Source: Polyangiaceae bacterium (GTDB taxonomy: Bacteria; Myxococcota_A; Polyangia; Polyangiales; Polyangiaceae). From it: 64,000 nt of DNA. This document shows, one piece after another, positions 1 to 8,249 of this stretch; position 1 is the first letter of the stretch, and the number at the start of each line of letters is the position of its first letter. The translations under genes and the position numbers were made by a program. The notes under the pieces are model-generated. The model did no database searches. It was given only the letters and a program-made list of their open reading frames with translations, and was not told the origin of the DNA. The stretch spans positions 28,220-92,219 of the forward strand of contig JADLFU010000144.1 of the NCBI GenBank assembly GCA_020849655.1, written 5' to 3'.

Positions 1-2
1 AC

Positions 3-491
3 CGCGATCACTTCGCGAACCTCTCGCGCACCACGCGCCGCCCGCAGCTCCTGCAGCGCACGATCGCCGGCCTCGAGGCCATCCTCGCGGGCATGGAGGC
101 GATCGAGAAGCTCGCCGACAAGCCCGACTTCAACGCTCCCAACATGAAGATCGTGCAGGACAACCTCAACACGTACCGCCTCGAGCTCATCGAGATCCGC
201 GCCGCGCGCGAGCGCACGAAGATCGAAGACCTGATGGGCCAGCTCGGCGACGCGGCGAACCAGTGCTTCCAGGGCTACCGCGACGCGTTCGCCGGCAAGT
301 CGCGCACGTCGGTCGATCGCGGCATCCTGACGACGCTCGCCGACCGCCTCGACGAGCTGCACCGCCAGATGCGCGATCTCCAGCGCGTCGACAAGAACGA
401 GATGAACACCCGCAACCTCGAGATCGTCGCCGAGCAGCTCGCGATGTTCAACGACGAGTGGGAGAAGATCGGCGAGGCGCAGAAGCTCTGA
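3..491 (+). CDS. Hypothetical protein, C-terminal part; 5' end outside the window
   Basis: The frame is open from the first full codon at the left edge, so this is the last 162 residues of a longer protein. I do not recognise the family. The visible part is hydrophilic, rich in Glu, Arg, Leu and Asn, and looks mostly alpha-helical, with heptad-like stretches (for example LADRLDELHRQMRDL) that would suit a coiled coil or helical bundle. It has no signal peptide or membrane segment in view. It ends with TGA 19 bases before the next gene on the same strand, so the two could be co-transcribed. An internal ATG at 93 could be mistaken for its start, but the open upstream frame continues the same composition. 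Confidence 0.65.
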   Translation, partial: RDHFANLSRTTRRPQLLQRTIAGLEAILAGMEAIEKLADKPDFNAPNMKIVQDNLNTYRLELIEIRAARERTKIEDLMGQLGDAANQCFQGYRDAFAGKSRTSVDRGILTTLADRLDELHRQMRDLQRVDKNEMNTRNLEIVAEQLAMFNDEWEKIGEAQKL

Positions 492-510
492 GCTGAGCGG
501 TCGCGCGTCG

Positions 511-1392
511 ATGGCGTTCACGCGGGCAGAGGCCGAGCGGCGCGGGTTCTGGGAGGAGCTCGCGCCGGGGCTCGGCATCGACGAGGCGCGCCACGCCGCG
601 CCCGCTCTGGTGCCCGATCCCGACGCGCTCTGCCGCGTGCTGCGGCGCGAGGGCTACATCAACGCGCCCGACGTCGTGCCGCGCGAGGTGACGGAGCCGC
701 TCACCCTCGCGGTCAAGGCGCTCCACCGCGCCGGCATCCCGCTGCCGTTCGCGTTCGTGTACGCCGATTTCTGGCGCGTGTTCCAGAGCGTCTCGCGCTT
801 CGTCGGCGCGGCGCTCGGCAAGAACTACCGCGCGCTGCCCGACTTCTGGGTGTGGCTCGTCGAGCCGCGCGACGCGGCGCACGGGTGGTCGGCGCACCGC
901 GACCGCGTGCAGCCCGCGGTCGACTCCGACGACTCGCCGAACACGCTCACGGTCTGGCTGCCGCTCACCGACGCGACGCCGCTGAACGGGTGCATCTACG
1001 TGCTGCCGCTGCACCTCGATCCGCGCTTCGCGGAGCGTCGGTGGGACGGCGACGACAACCACGTCGTGCACCGGCCCGAGGACGTCCGCGCGCTCCCGGC
1101 GACGGCGGGCAGCCTGCTCGCGTGGAACCAGAACCTCCTGCACTGGGGCAGCCGCGCGAGCCGCATGGCCGCCGGGCCGCGCGTCAGCGCCGCGTTCGAG
1201 TTCCAGCGCGGCGAGCGCGCGCCCTTCAACTCGCCCTTGCTCGATCCCGCCGTGGCGCCGCCCTTCCTCGCGCGGCTCGGGCTCATCGGCAAGCAGGTGC
1301 TCCAGTACCAGCACATGTACCCGCTCGACCCCGACGTGGCCGCGCTCGCGACCGAGCTGCGCGACGCGTACCTGCCCCTCGTCAGCGCTTGA
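511..1392 (+). CDS. Phytanoyl-CoA dioxygenase (PhyH)-family Fe(II)/2-oxoglutarate oxygenase
   Basis: A 293-residue cytoplasmic protein with the 2-His-1-carboxylate iron site of 2-oxoglutarate-dependent oxygenases. A His-x-Asp pair sits at H129/D131 (SAHRDR), the distal His is near residue 211 (LLHWGS), and an Arg about a dozen residues later (RVSAAFEF) is placed to bind 2-oxoglutarate. Between them is the double-stranded beta-helix signature 'TVWLPLTDATPLNGC'. This family hydroxylates diverse small molecules and the sequence does not identify the substrate. The ATG at 511 is taken as the start. The 3' end overlaps the convergent lipoprotein gene by 11 bp. The oxygenase call is firm and the specific reaction is unknown. 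Confidence 0.8.
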   Translation: MAFTRAEAERRGFWEELAPGLGIDEARHAAPALVPDPDALCRVLRREGYINAPDVVPREVTEPLTLAVKALHRAGIPLPFAFVYADFWRVFQSVSRFVGAALGKNYRALPDFWVWLVEPRDAAHGWSAHRDRVQPAVDSDDSPNTLTVWLPLTDATPLNGCIYVLPLHLDPRFAERRWDGDDNHVVHRPEDVRALPATAGSLLAWNQNLLHWGSRASRMAAGPRVSAAFEFQRGERAPFNSPLLDPAVAPPFLARLGLIGKQVLQYQHMYPLDPDVAALATELRDAYLPLVSA

Positions 1393-1849
1393 TCGGCACG
1401 GTGCGCTCGGCGACGACGAGCCCCGCGTCGTCGGTCGCGACGACCGACAGCTCGCCCTTGTCACCCGCGCGCAGCGTGTTGAACCCCCACGTGCGGTACG
1501 ACGGCGAGGGCTCCACCTTCAGCTCCAGCGTCGTGCGCGTCGCGCCGTTGACCTTGAACACGACCGTCAGCACGCGGCGCTCGCCAGGGTTCTTCAGCTT
1601 GAAGTGCGCGTAGACGCGCTCGCCGGGCTTCACCTCCGTCAGATCGTCGACGGCGTCCTTCTCGTAGACGCCGCTCGTCAGCTGGAAGCTCTTCAGCTCG
1701 AGCGGCCTCGGCGCGGCGCTCGCCGACGGGCGCGGCGCGGCGGTCACGGGCGGCGTCGACGCGGACGGCGCGGGCTGCGCCGCCTCGCGCGGCGGATCCT
1801 TGCACGCCGTGATCGAGAGGCACGCGAGGGCTGCTGTGGCGCGGCGCAC
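1382..1849 (-). CDS. Lipoprotein with DUF2914-like domain
   Basis: A 155-residue predicted lipoprotein. The N-terminus MRRATAALACLSITAC has a short hydrophobic core and a lipobox with the lipidated Cys at position 16. A Pro/Ala/Ser-rich linker follows to about residue 50. The rest resembles DUF2914: a surface-exposed beta-rich domain with a 'G.RVYAHF.LKN' strand and a C-terminal 'GELSVVATDDAGLVVAER' strand pair. Such domains are often fused to signalling proteins in Deltaproteobacteria-like genomes, and their role is not established. It is convergent with the PhyH gene and divergent from the SUMF1 gene 47 bp away. A stand-alone DUF2914-like lipoprotein is my best reading. Confidence 0.65.
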   Translation of the reverse strand: MRRATAALACLSITACKDPPREAAQPAPSASTPPVTAAPRPSASAAPRPLELKSFQLTSGVYEKDAVDDLTEVKPGERVYAHFKLKNPGERRVLTVVFKVNGATRTTLELKVEPSPSYRTWGFNTLRAGDKGELSVVATDDAGLVVAERTVPIKR

Positions 1850-1896
1850 GACGAAGAGGCTTTACGCGATCCGGGCGCGGGGAAAAGGTCCGCGCC

Positions 1897-3084
1897 ATGC
1901 GTCGCCGCGCGCTCGTCCTCCTCGTCGCCGCGGCGGCGTGCTCGAAGGCTCCGCCGCCCTCCGGCGGCCCGGCCCCCGCCACGAGCGCCGCCACGAGCGC
2001 CGCCGCGACCGCGCCCCCGAGCGCCGCCGCCCCACCCGCGCCCGCGTCGTCGGCTGCACCGGCCGCCGCGGCGCCGCCCCCCGTCGACGCCTGCCCCGCC
2101 GGGATGCAGCACGTGCCGGGCGGCGTGTTCTGGATGGGCTCGCTCGGCGTCAACGACGAGGAGTCGCCGCGCCACCGGGTCGCGCTGCCCGCGTACTGCC
2201 TGGACACGTACGAGGTCACCGTGGCGCGGTACCGCGCGTGCGTGCAGGCGGGCGCCTGCCAGGCCGCGCACCCGGACAAGGCCTGGTGCAACGCCTCGAC
2301 GACCGACAAGGACGATCACCCCGTCAACTGCGTCGACTGGCACCAGGCCGCTTCACTTTGCAAACATGAAGGGAAGCGCCTCCCGACCGAGCGCGAGTGG
2401 GAGTACGCCGCGCGCGCCGGCGCCGAGCAGCGGCCCTTCCCCTGGGGCGCCGACCCCCCCGACGGCCGGAGCTGCTACTCGCACGCCGGCACCTGCAAGG
2501 TCGGATCGTACCCAGCGACAGCGTACGGTTTGTTCGATCTCGGCGGCAACGTCTGGGAGTGGACGGACAGCTGGTTCGGCACGTACCCGGGCCCGAGCGA
2601 CGCGGGCACGCTGAAGGTGTACCGAGGCGGGAGCTTCAGCCGGCGGTTTCCCAAGTGGATGCGCAACGCCCTGCGCAACCGGTACCGGCCCGACGAGTGG
2701 GGCGCGCACCTCGGGGCCCGCTGCGCGCGCGATCTCGATCCCGGCGCGTGCCCCGAGGGCAGCCTGCCGCTCGAGGGCGGCGGGTGCCGCGCGACCGGGG
2801 AGCCCGAGCCGCCGCGCCGCGCCCCGCCCGCCGGGCCCACGACCCCGCACGCCTCCGCGACGGCGACGCGTGAGCCCGCGCCCCCCGCGGCCGCCCCCGA
2901 GTCCTCGCCGGTCTCCATCACCCGCGATCCGAGGTTCGACGAGGACTGCCGGCGGTACAAGCCGCGGCGCCCCGTCGCCTACCTCGTGAAGGGCGGCGGC
3001 TTCGGAGACCGCCAGAAGGCGAAGGGCGCCTGTGAGAACCGCGACGTCGGCGTCGGCTTCAACAGTGTGTGCTGCGCACAGTGA
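1897..3084 (+). CDS. SUMF1/FGE-fold lipoprotein, probably non-catalytic
   Basis: A 395-residue lipoprotein (Cys15 in LLVAAAACSK) with an Ala/Pro/Ser linker to about residue 62. A formylglycine-generating-enzyme fold covers about 63-265: MxxVPGGxFxMGS, 'YEVTVARYRACV', 'PVNCVDW', 'RLPTEREWEYAARAG' and 'LGGNVWEWTDSW'. True FGE enzymes have a Cys pair just before the NRYR motif. Here that segment reads 'FPKWMRNALRNRYRP' with no Cys, so formylglycine formation is unlikely and a binding or scaffold role is more probable, as for many SUMF1-fold proteins in kinase-rich myxobacteria. The C-terminal 80 residues are Cys-containing and follow a Pro-rich linker. RBS-like GGGAAAAGG precedes the ATG. Confidence 0.78.
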   Translation: MRRRALVLLVAAAACSKAPPPSGGPAPATSAATSAAATAPPSAAAPPAPASSAAPAAAAPPPVDACPAGMQHVPGGVFWMGSLGVNDEESPRHRVALPAYCLDTYEVTVARYRACVQAGACQAAHPDKAWCNASTTDKDDHPVNCVDWHQAASLCKHEGKRLPTEREWEYAARAGAEQRPFPWGADPPDGRSCYSHAGTCKVGSYPATAYGLFDLGGNVWEWTDSWFGTYPGPSDAGTLKVYRGGSFSRRFPKWMRNALRNRYRPDEWGAHLGARCARDLDPGACPEGSLPLEGGGCRATGEPEPPRRAPPAGPTTPHASATATREPAPPAAAPESSPVSITRDPRFDEDCRRYKPRRPVAYLVKGGGFGDRQKAKGACENRDVGVGFNSVCCAQ

Positions 3085-3090
3085 TCGCGC

Positions 3091-4041
3091 TCAGCGATCC
3101 GTCAGCGCCTGCACGCGGCCCATCGCCATCAGCTCCTTCAGGTTTCGGCCCATCGCGTCGGGCGAGCCGTCGAGGAAGATCACGTTGCCGCGGCCCGTCT
3201 CGCCGAAGTGCTTCACGGCCTCCGTCCACAGCGAGAACAGGAGGAAGCTCGAGTCGAGGTTCGCGAGCTGGATCTCCTTCGCCGCCTGCGACAGGCCGCG
3301 CGCCACCTCCTCGCGGAACAGCGCGATGCCCTGGCCGCGCAGCTGCGAGGCCGAGCGCTCGGCCTCGGCGCCGATGCGGATGGCGGCGGCGTCCGCCTCG
3401 GCCTGCTTCGTCTTCGTGATGAACAGCGCCTGGCCCTGGTTCTCCGCGGCGGCGCGCAGGTTCGTCGACGCGACGACCTCGGCCATCGAGCGCATCACGA
3501 CGTCGTCGAAGCGGATGTCGTTCATCTGCAGATCGATGAGGTGGTAGCCCCACGTCTCCAGGCTCACGTCGAGCTGGCTCTTGACCTCCTCGATGATCTC
3601 GCGGCGCAGGGAGAGGATCTCCGCCTGGCGCTTCTTCGCGACGAAGCTGCGCACCGAGCCCTCGACCGTGCGCACGAGCGCCTGCATGAAGCTCTGGTAG
3701 TCGATGAACTTGAACGCGACGTTCTTGATGGTCTGCTCCTCCTGGTCGATGACCGCGTAGAGGAGCATCGCCTGGAACCCCACGTTCGCCTGGTCGGCCG
3801 TGATGGCCTGGAACGAGAGATCGGCCGAGCGGTTCTGGATGCTGATGCGCTGGGCCACCGCCTCGACGAACGGGATCTTGAACCCGAGGCCGGGGCGGAG
3901 GATGCGCGAGTACTTCCCGAACATCGTGAGGACGGCGACGTTGCCCTGCTGGACGGTGACGACCGAGGCCATCAGGGCGACGACGCCCGCGACCAGCGAG
4001 AGGATGAGGAGGAACGAGACGGCTGCCGGCATGCGACGCAT
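3091..4041 (-). CDS. SPFH/Band 7 (prohibitin-like) membrane protein
   Basis: A 316-residue protein with one N-terminal membrane segment (about residues 7-27) followed by the SPFH domain: 'VQQGNVAVLTMFGKYSRIL', 'PGLGFKIPFVEAV', then a charged alpha-helical region with 'AEADAAAIRIGAEAERSASQ' typical of stomatin/prohibitin coiled coils. These proteins form ring-like oligomers that organise membrane microdomains or hold proteases. The ATG at 4041 (MRRMPAAV) is used, and the second Met at 4032 is equally possible. It is the last gene of the minus-strand run that begins at 10574, 32 bp after the GST gene. No NfeD-like partner protease is adjacent. Confidence 0.8.
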   Translation of the reverse strand: MRRMPAAVSFLLILSLVAGVVALMASVVTVQQGNVAVLTMFGKYSRILRPGLGFKIPFVEAVAQRISIQNRSADLSFQAITADQANVGFQAMLLYAVIDQEEQTIKNVAFKFIDYQSFMQALVRTVEGSVRSFVAKKRQAEILSLRREIIEEVKSQLDVSLETWGYHLIDLQMNDIRFDDVVMRSMAEVVASTNLRAAAENQGQALFITKTKQAEADAAAIRIGAEAERSASQLRGQGIALFREEVARGLSQAAKEIQLANLDSSFLLFSLWTEAVKHFGETGRGNVIFLDGSPDAMGRNLKELMAMGRVQALTDR

Positions 4042-4073
4042 CGTCCGGCGCGCCGCGCGGCGCTGCCAAGTTC

Positions 4074-4700
4074 TCAGCCGGGTTGCCAGGCGTCGGGCGC
4101 GGCCCGCGCGCAGGCGCCGCGCGCGAGGCAGGCGGCCTCGATCTCCAGCAGCCTCCCGAAGCCGGCGAGCGGCACGTCGAAACGTCGCGCGTTGTAGAGC
4201 TGCGGCACGAGGAAGAGATCCGCCATCGTGAGCTCGTCGCCGAGGCAGTACGGCCCGGGCGGCGCGCCCTCCACCACGCGCAGGAACGCCCCGAGGCCGC
4301 GCTCGATCACGGGCCGCGCCCACTCGATCTGCGCCGCGCGATCGGGCGACACGCGGGTGAGCACGGAGAGGTTCTGCAGCGGCTGCGTGCCGGCGTTCAC
4401 GATCTCGACGAGCTGGCGCATCCTCGCCCGCGCGCGTGGATCGGCGGGTCGCAGGGGCGGCGTGGGCGCGAGATCGTCGAGCAGCTCGATGATCGCGACC
4501 GACTCGGTGAACACCTGGCCGTCGAGCGAGAGCGCCGGCACGAGCGCCGTCGGGCTGACGCCGGCGTACGCGTCGGATCGCTGCTCCGACGCGAGGAGGT
4601 TCACCGCGACCGCGCGGTAGGCGAGGCCCTTCTCCTCGAGCGCCCAGCGCACGCGCCACGACGAGGACGAGCGGTAGTAGTGGTGAAGGACGAGCTCCAT
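4074..4700 (-). CDS. maiA: Maleylacetoacetate isomerase-like zeta-class glutathione S-transferase
   Basis: A 208-residue cytosolic GST with a thioredoxin-fold N-terminal domain and an all-helical C-terminal domain. The N-terminal motif 'YYRSSSSWRVRWALEEKGL' matches the zeta-class SSCS-x-RVR motif, with Ser in place of the usual Cys. 'LVPALSLDGQVFTESVAIIELLDD' gives the cis-Pro and glutathione gamma-Glu binding loop (TES). The C-terminal half has 'LTMADLFLVPQLYNARRF'. Zeta GSTs isomerise maleylacetoacetate to fumarylacetoacetate in tyrosine breakdown, which fits hpd (19663) and an FAH-fold gene (20795) in the same window, although they are not adjacent. The Cys-to-Ser change leaves some doubt about the exact substrate. 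Confidence 0.72.
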   Translation of the reverse strand: MELVLHHYYRSSSSWRVRWALEEKGLAYRAVAVNLLASEQRSDAYAGVSPTALVPALSLDGQVFTESVAIIELLDDLAPTPPLRPADPRARARMRQLVEIVNAGTQPLQNLSVLTRVSPDRAAQIEWARPVIERGLGAFLRVVEGAPPGPYCLGDELTMADLFLVPQLYNARRFDVPLAGFGRLLEIEAACLARGACARAAPDAWQPG

Positions 4701-4711
4701 CGCGCGCCAGG

Positions 4712-5638
4712 CTAGCGCGGCGGCGGCGCGTCGGGGCGCGTCGGGGCGCGGAGCGCGTCTGCCTCGACGCGGTACGACTCGGCGTCCGCGCCCGTCGCGA
4801 GCGAGGCCGCCCGCTCCATCGCGGCGCGCGCGTCCGCGAGGCGCCCCATCCGCCGCAGGACCCGCGAGCGTCGCGCCGCGAACGAGGCCGCCTCCGCGCG
4901 CCGGCCGAGCCGCTCGTCGACGTGCGAGAGGCGCGCGAGATCGTCGGCGACCGCGCCGGGATCCTCGCGGGCCTTGTCGAGCGAGAGGGCCTCGTCATAG
5001 AGCGCGCGCGCGCCGGCGTGATCGCCCCTCGCCTCCGTCGCCACGCCCGCGGCGACCAGCGCGGACGCGAGCGGCGCCTGCTCACCGAGCGATCGGGCGA
5101 GCGCGGCCGCGTCGCGCGCGAGCCGCTCGGCCTCCTCGGGGGATCGCGTGAGCGCCAGCGTCGCCTCCCCCACGCGCGCGACCAGCCCCACGCGCTCGTC
5201 GGAGAGCGCGCGGGCGATCTCCCTCGCGCGCGCGAACTCCGCCGCCGCGTCGTCGCGCCGCCCGACGGAGAGGAGCGCGCTGCCGACGTTCGTCCGGGCG
5301 CGGGCCTCGCCGCGCGTCCCCGCGCCGGCCGCGAGGTGCGCGCGCAGGGCCGCCGTGTGCATCGCGAGCGCGCCCGCCGGGTCTCCCTGCGCCGCCGCGA
5401 GCGCGCCCAGGTTGCTGTACGCCTCGGCCTGCCCCGGCAGATCGTCGACCAGCTCCGCCTCGCGCAACGCGTCGCGGAGCATGCCCTCCGCGCCCCCGAG
5501 ATCGCCGCGCTCGAGGCGGCGGAGCCCCTCTGCGTTGAACCTCGACGCGGACGTGACGGGCGGCCTCGGCGGGGGGGCGCCGCCGCACCCCGCGCCGAGG
5601 ATCGACAAACCCAACATCAGCGCCACGCGCGCGCTCAC
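4712..5638 (-). CDS. TPR-repeat lipoprotein
   Basis: A 308-residue predicted lipoprotein: signal peptide MSARVALMLGLSILGAGC with Cys18 in the lipobox, a short Pro-rich spacer, then about six Ala/Leu-rich tetratricopeptide-like helix pairs (for example 'AEAYSNLGALAAAQGDPAGALAMHTAALR'). It probably serves as a periplasmic protein-binding scaffold. The start ATG overlaps the stop of the upstream mlaD-like gene by four bases (ATGA), and the next gene starts 11 bp downstream, so it belongs to the lipid-transport operon. It may help assemble that machinery, but no partner can be read from the sequence. It ends in TAG, one of the few in the window. Confidence 0.75.
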   Translation of the reverse strand: MSARVALMLGLSILGAGCGGAPPPRPPVTSASRFNAEGLRRLERGDLGGAEGMLRDALREAELVDDLPGQAEAYSNLGALAAAQGDPAGALAMHTAALRAHLAAGAGTRGEARARTNVGSALLSVGRRDDAAAEFARAREIARALSDERVGLVARVGEATLALTRSPEEAERLARDAAALARSLGEQAPLASALVAAGVATEARGDHAGARALYDEALSLDKAREDPGAVADDLARLSHVDERLGRRAEAASFAARRSRVLRRMGRLADARAAMERAASLATGADAESYRVEADALRAPTRPDAPPPR

Positions 5639-6678
5639 GGCGCGCCGCTCGACGGCATCGGGGGCCGGACGACCGTCTCCGTGCGCGGCGTGACCCGCGC
5701 CGGCAGCGCGCCGCGGAGCAAGAAATTGCGCTGCGCCGCCTCGACGAGGCGGGTCGCCTCCTCGACCGACACGTCGACCTTGCGCGCGAGCTCGGGCGCC
5801 GTGCGCGTCGCCTGGCGCAGCTCGATCACCAGCTGCTCGGCGAGCGCCATCGTCCGCTCGGTCGTCGCGAGCAGCTTCGGCACGTCGTCGAGCGCGTGGT
5901 CGACGCGGGAGATCACCTTCGTGCCCTGCTGCGTCGCCGCGCGCGCGTCCTTCGTGAAGCCGCTCATCTCCTTGGTCAGGCGCTCGGTCTCGGAGAACGC
6001 CCGGCGCGCGTCGATGGAGGCGGCGCGCGCCTCCTTCAGCATGCCCTCGAGATCGTCGGCGAGCTGGGCCTCGGTCATCATCCGCCCGGCGAGGCCCTGG
6101 CCGTGCGCGAGCGCGTCGGTGAGCTTGCGGAGGTTGACGAAGGTCGAGCCCATCTCGGCGATCGCGGCGCTGAGCTGCCCGCGCATCTCGGAGACGTCGC
6201 GCGACATCCGCGCGAACGCGGACACCATCGACTCCTCGGCCTCCGCGGGCACCACGGCGCCGGCGAGCAGCGGCCTGTCGCCCGCGGACCGCAGCCGCAC
6301 GCTCGACGTCCCGAACGGCGGCATGCCCGCGCCGAGGGGCGGCTCGACGACGACGGCGACGGTCTTGTCTCGCAGGAACCTGGCGGCGCTCGCGCGGAGG
6401 CGCATCGTGATGCGCACGGGCTTGCCGGGGTACGCGGGATCGTCGACGAGCTGCACGCTCGTCACCGAGCCGACGTCGACGTCGCGCACCTTCACCGGCG
6501 AGCCGACCGCGGCCCCGTACGCGCTCTCGGTGACCGCCGAGATCACGAAGCCCGCCCGGAAGAGCTCCACGATCTCCGACCGCCGCCCCGCCCCGACGAG
6601 CGCGAGCCCGCCGAGCAGCGTGACGACGAGCAAGAACGCGCCCGTGGCGCGCTCGACGCGGCTGACGGGCGTCCTCAC
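5635..6678 (-). CDS. mlaD: MlaD/MCE-domain lipid-transport protein
   Basis: A 347-residue inner-membrane-anchored periplasmic protein. It has one N-terminal membrane helix (about 11-28), a single MCE domain at about 35-140 ('GAAVGSPVKVRDVDVGSVTSV') and a long helical C-terminal tail (about 150-330) that likely forms a bundle or needle. MCE proteins shuttle phospholipid between membranes with an ABC permease and ATPase, which here are encoded directly upstream. The start is GTG at 6678, overlapping the ATPase stop as GTGA. The TPR lipoprotein follows with ATGA coupling. The tail is longer than in E. coli MlaD and closer to the elongated MCE proteins. Confidence 0.85.
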   Translation of the reverse strand: MRTPVSRVERATGAFLLVVTLLGGLALVGAGRRSEIVELFRAGFVISAVTESAYGAAVGSPVKVRDVDVGSVTSVQLVDDPAYPGKPVRITMRLRASAARFLRDKTVAVVVEPPLGAGMPPFGTSSVRLRSAGDRPLLAGAVVPAEAEESMVSAFARMSRDVSEMRGQLSAAIAEMGSTFVNLRKLTDALAHGQGLAGRMMTEAQLADDLEGMLKEARAASIDARRAFSETERLTKEMSGFTKDARAATQQGTKVISRVDHALDDVPKLLATTERTMALAEQLVIELRQATRTAPELARKVDVSVEEATRLVEAAQRNFLLRGALPARVTPRTETVVRPPMPSSGAP

Positions 6679-7433
6679 GCGCCGCCTCCGAGCACGTGCG
6701 CGCCCCCGAGCGCCTGCGGCAGCACGCCGACGAAGCTCGGGCGATCGGGCGGGGGCAAGGCGCTCGGGCGATCGAACACGTGACCGTTCTCGAAGTACAC
6801 CATCCGCGTGACGACGTAAGGATCGAGCAGCCCGTCGTGGTCCGCGTACACCACGGTCATGCCCCGCTCCTTGCGGCGCCGCTCGATGGCCCGGGCGACG
6901 CGGCGCGCCTCGGTCGCCACGAGCCCGAGCTGAGGCTCGTCGCAGAGCAGGAGCGCGGGATCGAGCGCGAGGGCGCGGGCGACGAGGGCGCGCTTGCGGA
7001 CCGACGCGTTCACCCGGTGGCTCGGCAGATCCAGCTCGTCGACGACGTCGAGCTCCTCCGCGAGCGAGCGCACGCGCAGGTCGAGATCCGGCACGCGGCC
7101 CGCGTGGTAGCGCAGCGGCAGGGCGATGTTGTCGCGCACCGAGCGGTTCGCCCACAGCCCGCCCGCCTCGAACACGAGCCCCACGCGCGTGCGGTGCTCG
7201 CGCAGCTCCTTGTACGAGAGCCTCGACAGATCGCGGCCGCCGACCACCACGCGGCCCAGGGTCGGCTGGCTCATCGCGGCGAGCAGGCGCAGCACGGTCG
7301 TCTTGCCGCCGCCGTTGTGGCCACAGAGGGCGATCGCCTCGCCGCGCACGACCGACAGGGTCACGCGCTCGAGCACCGCGCGCCCCGCGTCGTCGCGCAC
7401 CGTCACGCGGTCGAGCGCCGCGTCGAGGCTCAC
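6675..7433 (-). CDS. mlaF: MlaF-like ABC transporter ATPase with a degenerate signature
   Basis: A 252-residue ABC ATPase. Walker A is GHNGGGKTT (about residues 34-42), Walker B is 'LLLCDEP', and an H-loop His is present in 'VVYADHDGLL'. Three conserved points differ from MlaF: the Q-loop reads 'VFEAGGLW' (Glu for Gln), the LSGG(M) signature reads 'VNASVRKRALVARAL', and the residue after Walker B Glu-Pro is Gln. The signature contacts ATP across the dimer, so activity may be weak or need a partner. It is translationally coupled on both sides by GTGA overlaps, starting with GTG at 7433, and would power the MlaE/MlaD lipid transporter. Confidence 0.82.
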   Translation of the reverse strand: MSLDAALDRVTVRDDAGRAVLERVTLSVVRGEAIALCGHNGGGKTTVLRLLAAMSQPTLGRVVVGGRDLSRLSYKELREHRTRVGLVFEAGGLWANRSVRDNIALPLRYHAGRVPDLDLRVRSLAEELDVVDELDLPSHRVNASVRKRALVARALALDPALLLCDEPQLGLVATEARRVARAIERRRKERGMTVVYADHDGLLDPYVVTRMVYFENGHVFDRPSALPPPDRPSFVGVLPQALGGAHVLGGGA

Positions 7434-8221
7434 GTGATCCGCCCCGCGAGCGCGACCACCGACAGGCTCGCGTTGAGCGCGAGGCACGCGAGGTAGCACG
7501 CGACGGTGCCGCGCACGTTGGCGCGCGGGATCTCGGTGAAGCTGCGGCCGACCGCGAGCCCGTGGAAGCAATTGACCGTCGAGATCACGAGCCCGAACGC
7601 GACGCCCTTCGCGGTCGCGAAGCCGATCGTAGAGAGGCTGACTGCCTCGAGGATCGCGCCGAAACGCAGCCCACCGCTGACGAGGTTGAGCGCCTCGCAC
7701 AGCACGAACCCCCCGAAGAGCGCGGCGAAGGACAGGGCGACCGTCAGCGCGAGCGTCGAGACGGTGACGCCGACGATGCGCGGCAGCACGAGGAAGTAGT
7801 CGATGTTCACGCCCGCCGCGTCGAGCGCGTCGATCTCCTCGTTGACGCGCATGTAGCCGAGCTCGGTCGCGATCGCCGTGCCCGAGCGGCCGATCAGGAC
7901 GAGCGCGATCACGATCGGGAGCAGCTCGCGCACGATCGCCTGCGCGATGACGACGGGCACGTGCGGCGCGAGGCCGTTCGGGCGCATCAGCGCCTCGCAC
8001 GCCGCGATCACGGAGAACCCGCAGAGCACCGCGATCGCCCCGAGGATCGGCAGCGGCTCGACGGCGGTGAAGTAGATCTGCGACGCGGTCGAGCGCGCCA
8101 CGAGCTCCGCCCCGCGCCCGCGCTCGATCACCGCGCCCTTCGCGGCCGCGTAGGGGAGCGTCGCGATCGCGACGGCGTCGCCTTGCCAGCTCCAGACGTC
8201 GCGCCCGATCTCGCCCAGCAT
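7430..8221 (-). CDS. mlaE: MlaE-type ABC permease for lipid transport
   Basis: A 263-residue integral membrane protein of the MlaE/YrbE family with about five to six membrane segments. Family hallmarks are 'ARSTASQIYFTAVEPLPILGAIAV', 'LIGRSGTAIATELGYMRVNEEIDAL' (the conserved RSGTAIAAELG-like motif) and 'KGVAFGLVISTVNCFHGL'. It would form the transmembrane dimer under the MCE protein and over the ATPase, both encoded directly downstream with 4-bp overlaps. The ATG at 8221 is the start. The preceding gene ends 28 bp upstream, so it is probably read in the same transcript as the BamA-like gene. No outer-membrane MlaA or periplasmic MlaC is seen nearby. Confidence 0.88.
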   Translation of the reverse strand: MLGEIGRDVWSWQGDAVAIATLPYAAAKGAVIERGRGAELVARSTASQIYFTAVEPLPILGAIAVLCGFSVIAACEALMRPNGLAPHVPVVIAQAIVRELLPIVIALVLIGRSGTAIATELGYMRVNEEIDALDAAGVNIDYFLVLPRIVGVTVSTLALTVALSFAALFGGFVLCEALNLVSGGLRFGAILEAVSLSTIGFATAKGVAFGLVISTVNCFHGLAVGRSFTEIPRANVRGTVACYLACLALNASLSVVALAGRIT

Positions 8222-8249
8222 CTGCCGCGCAGTATGCCAAAGCTCGGGC

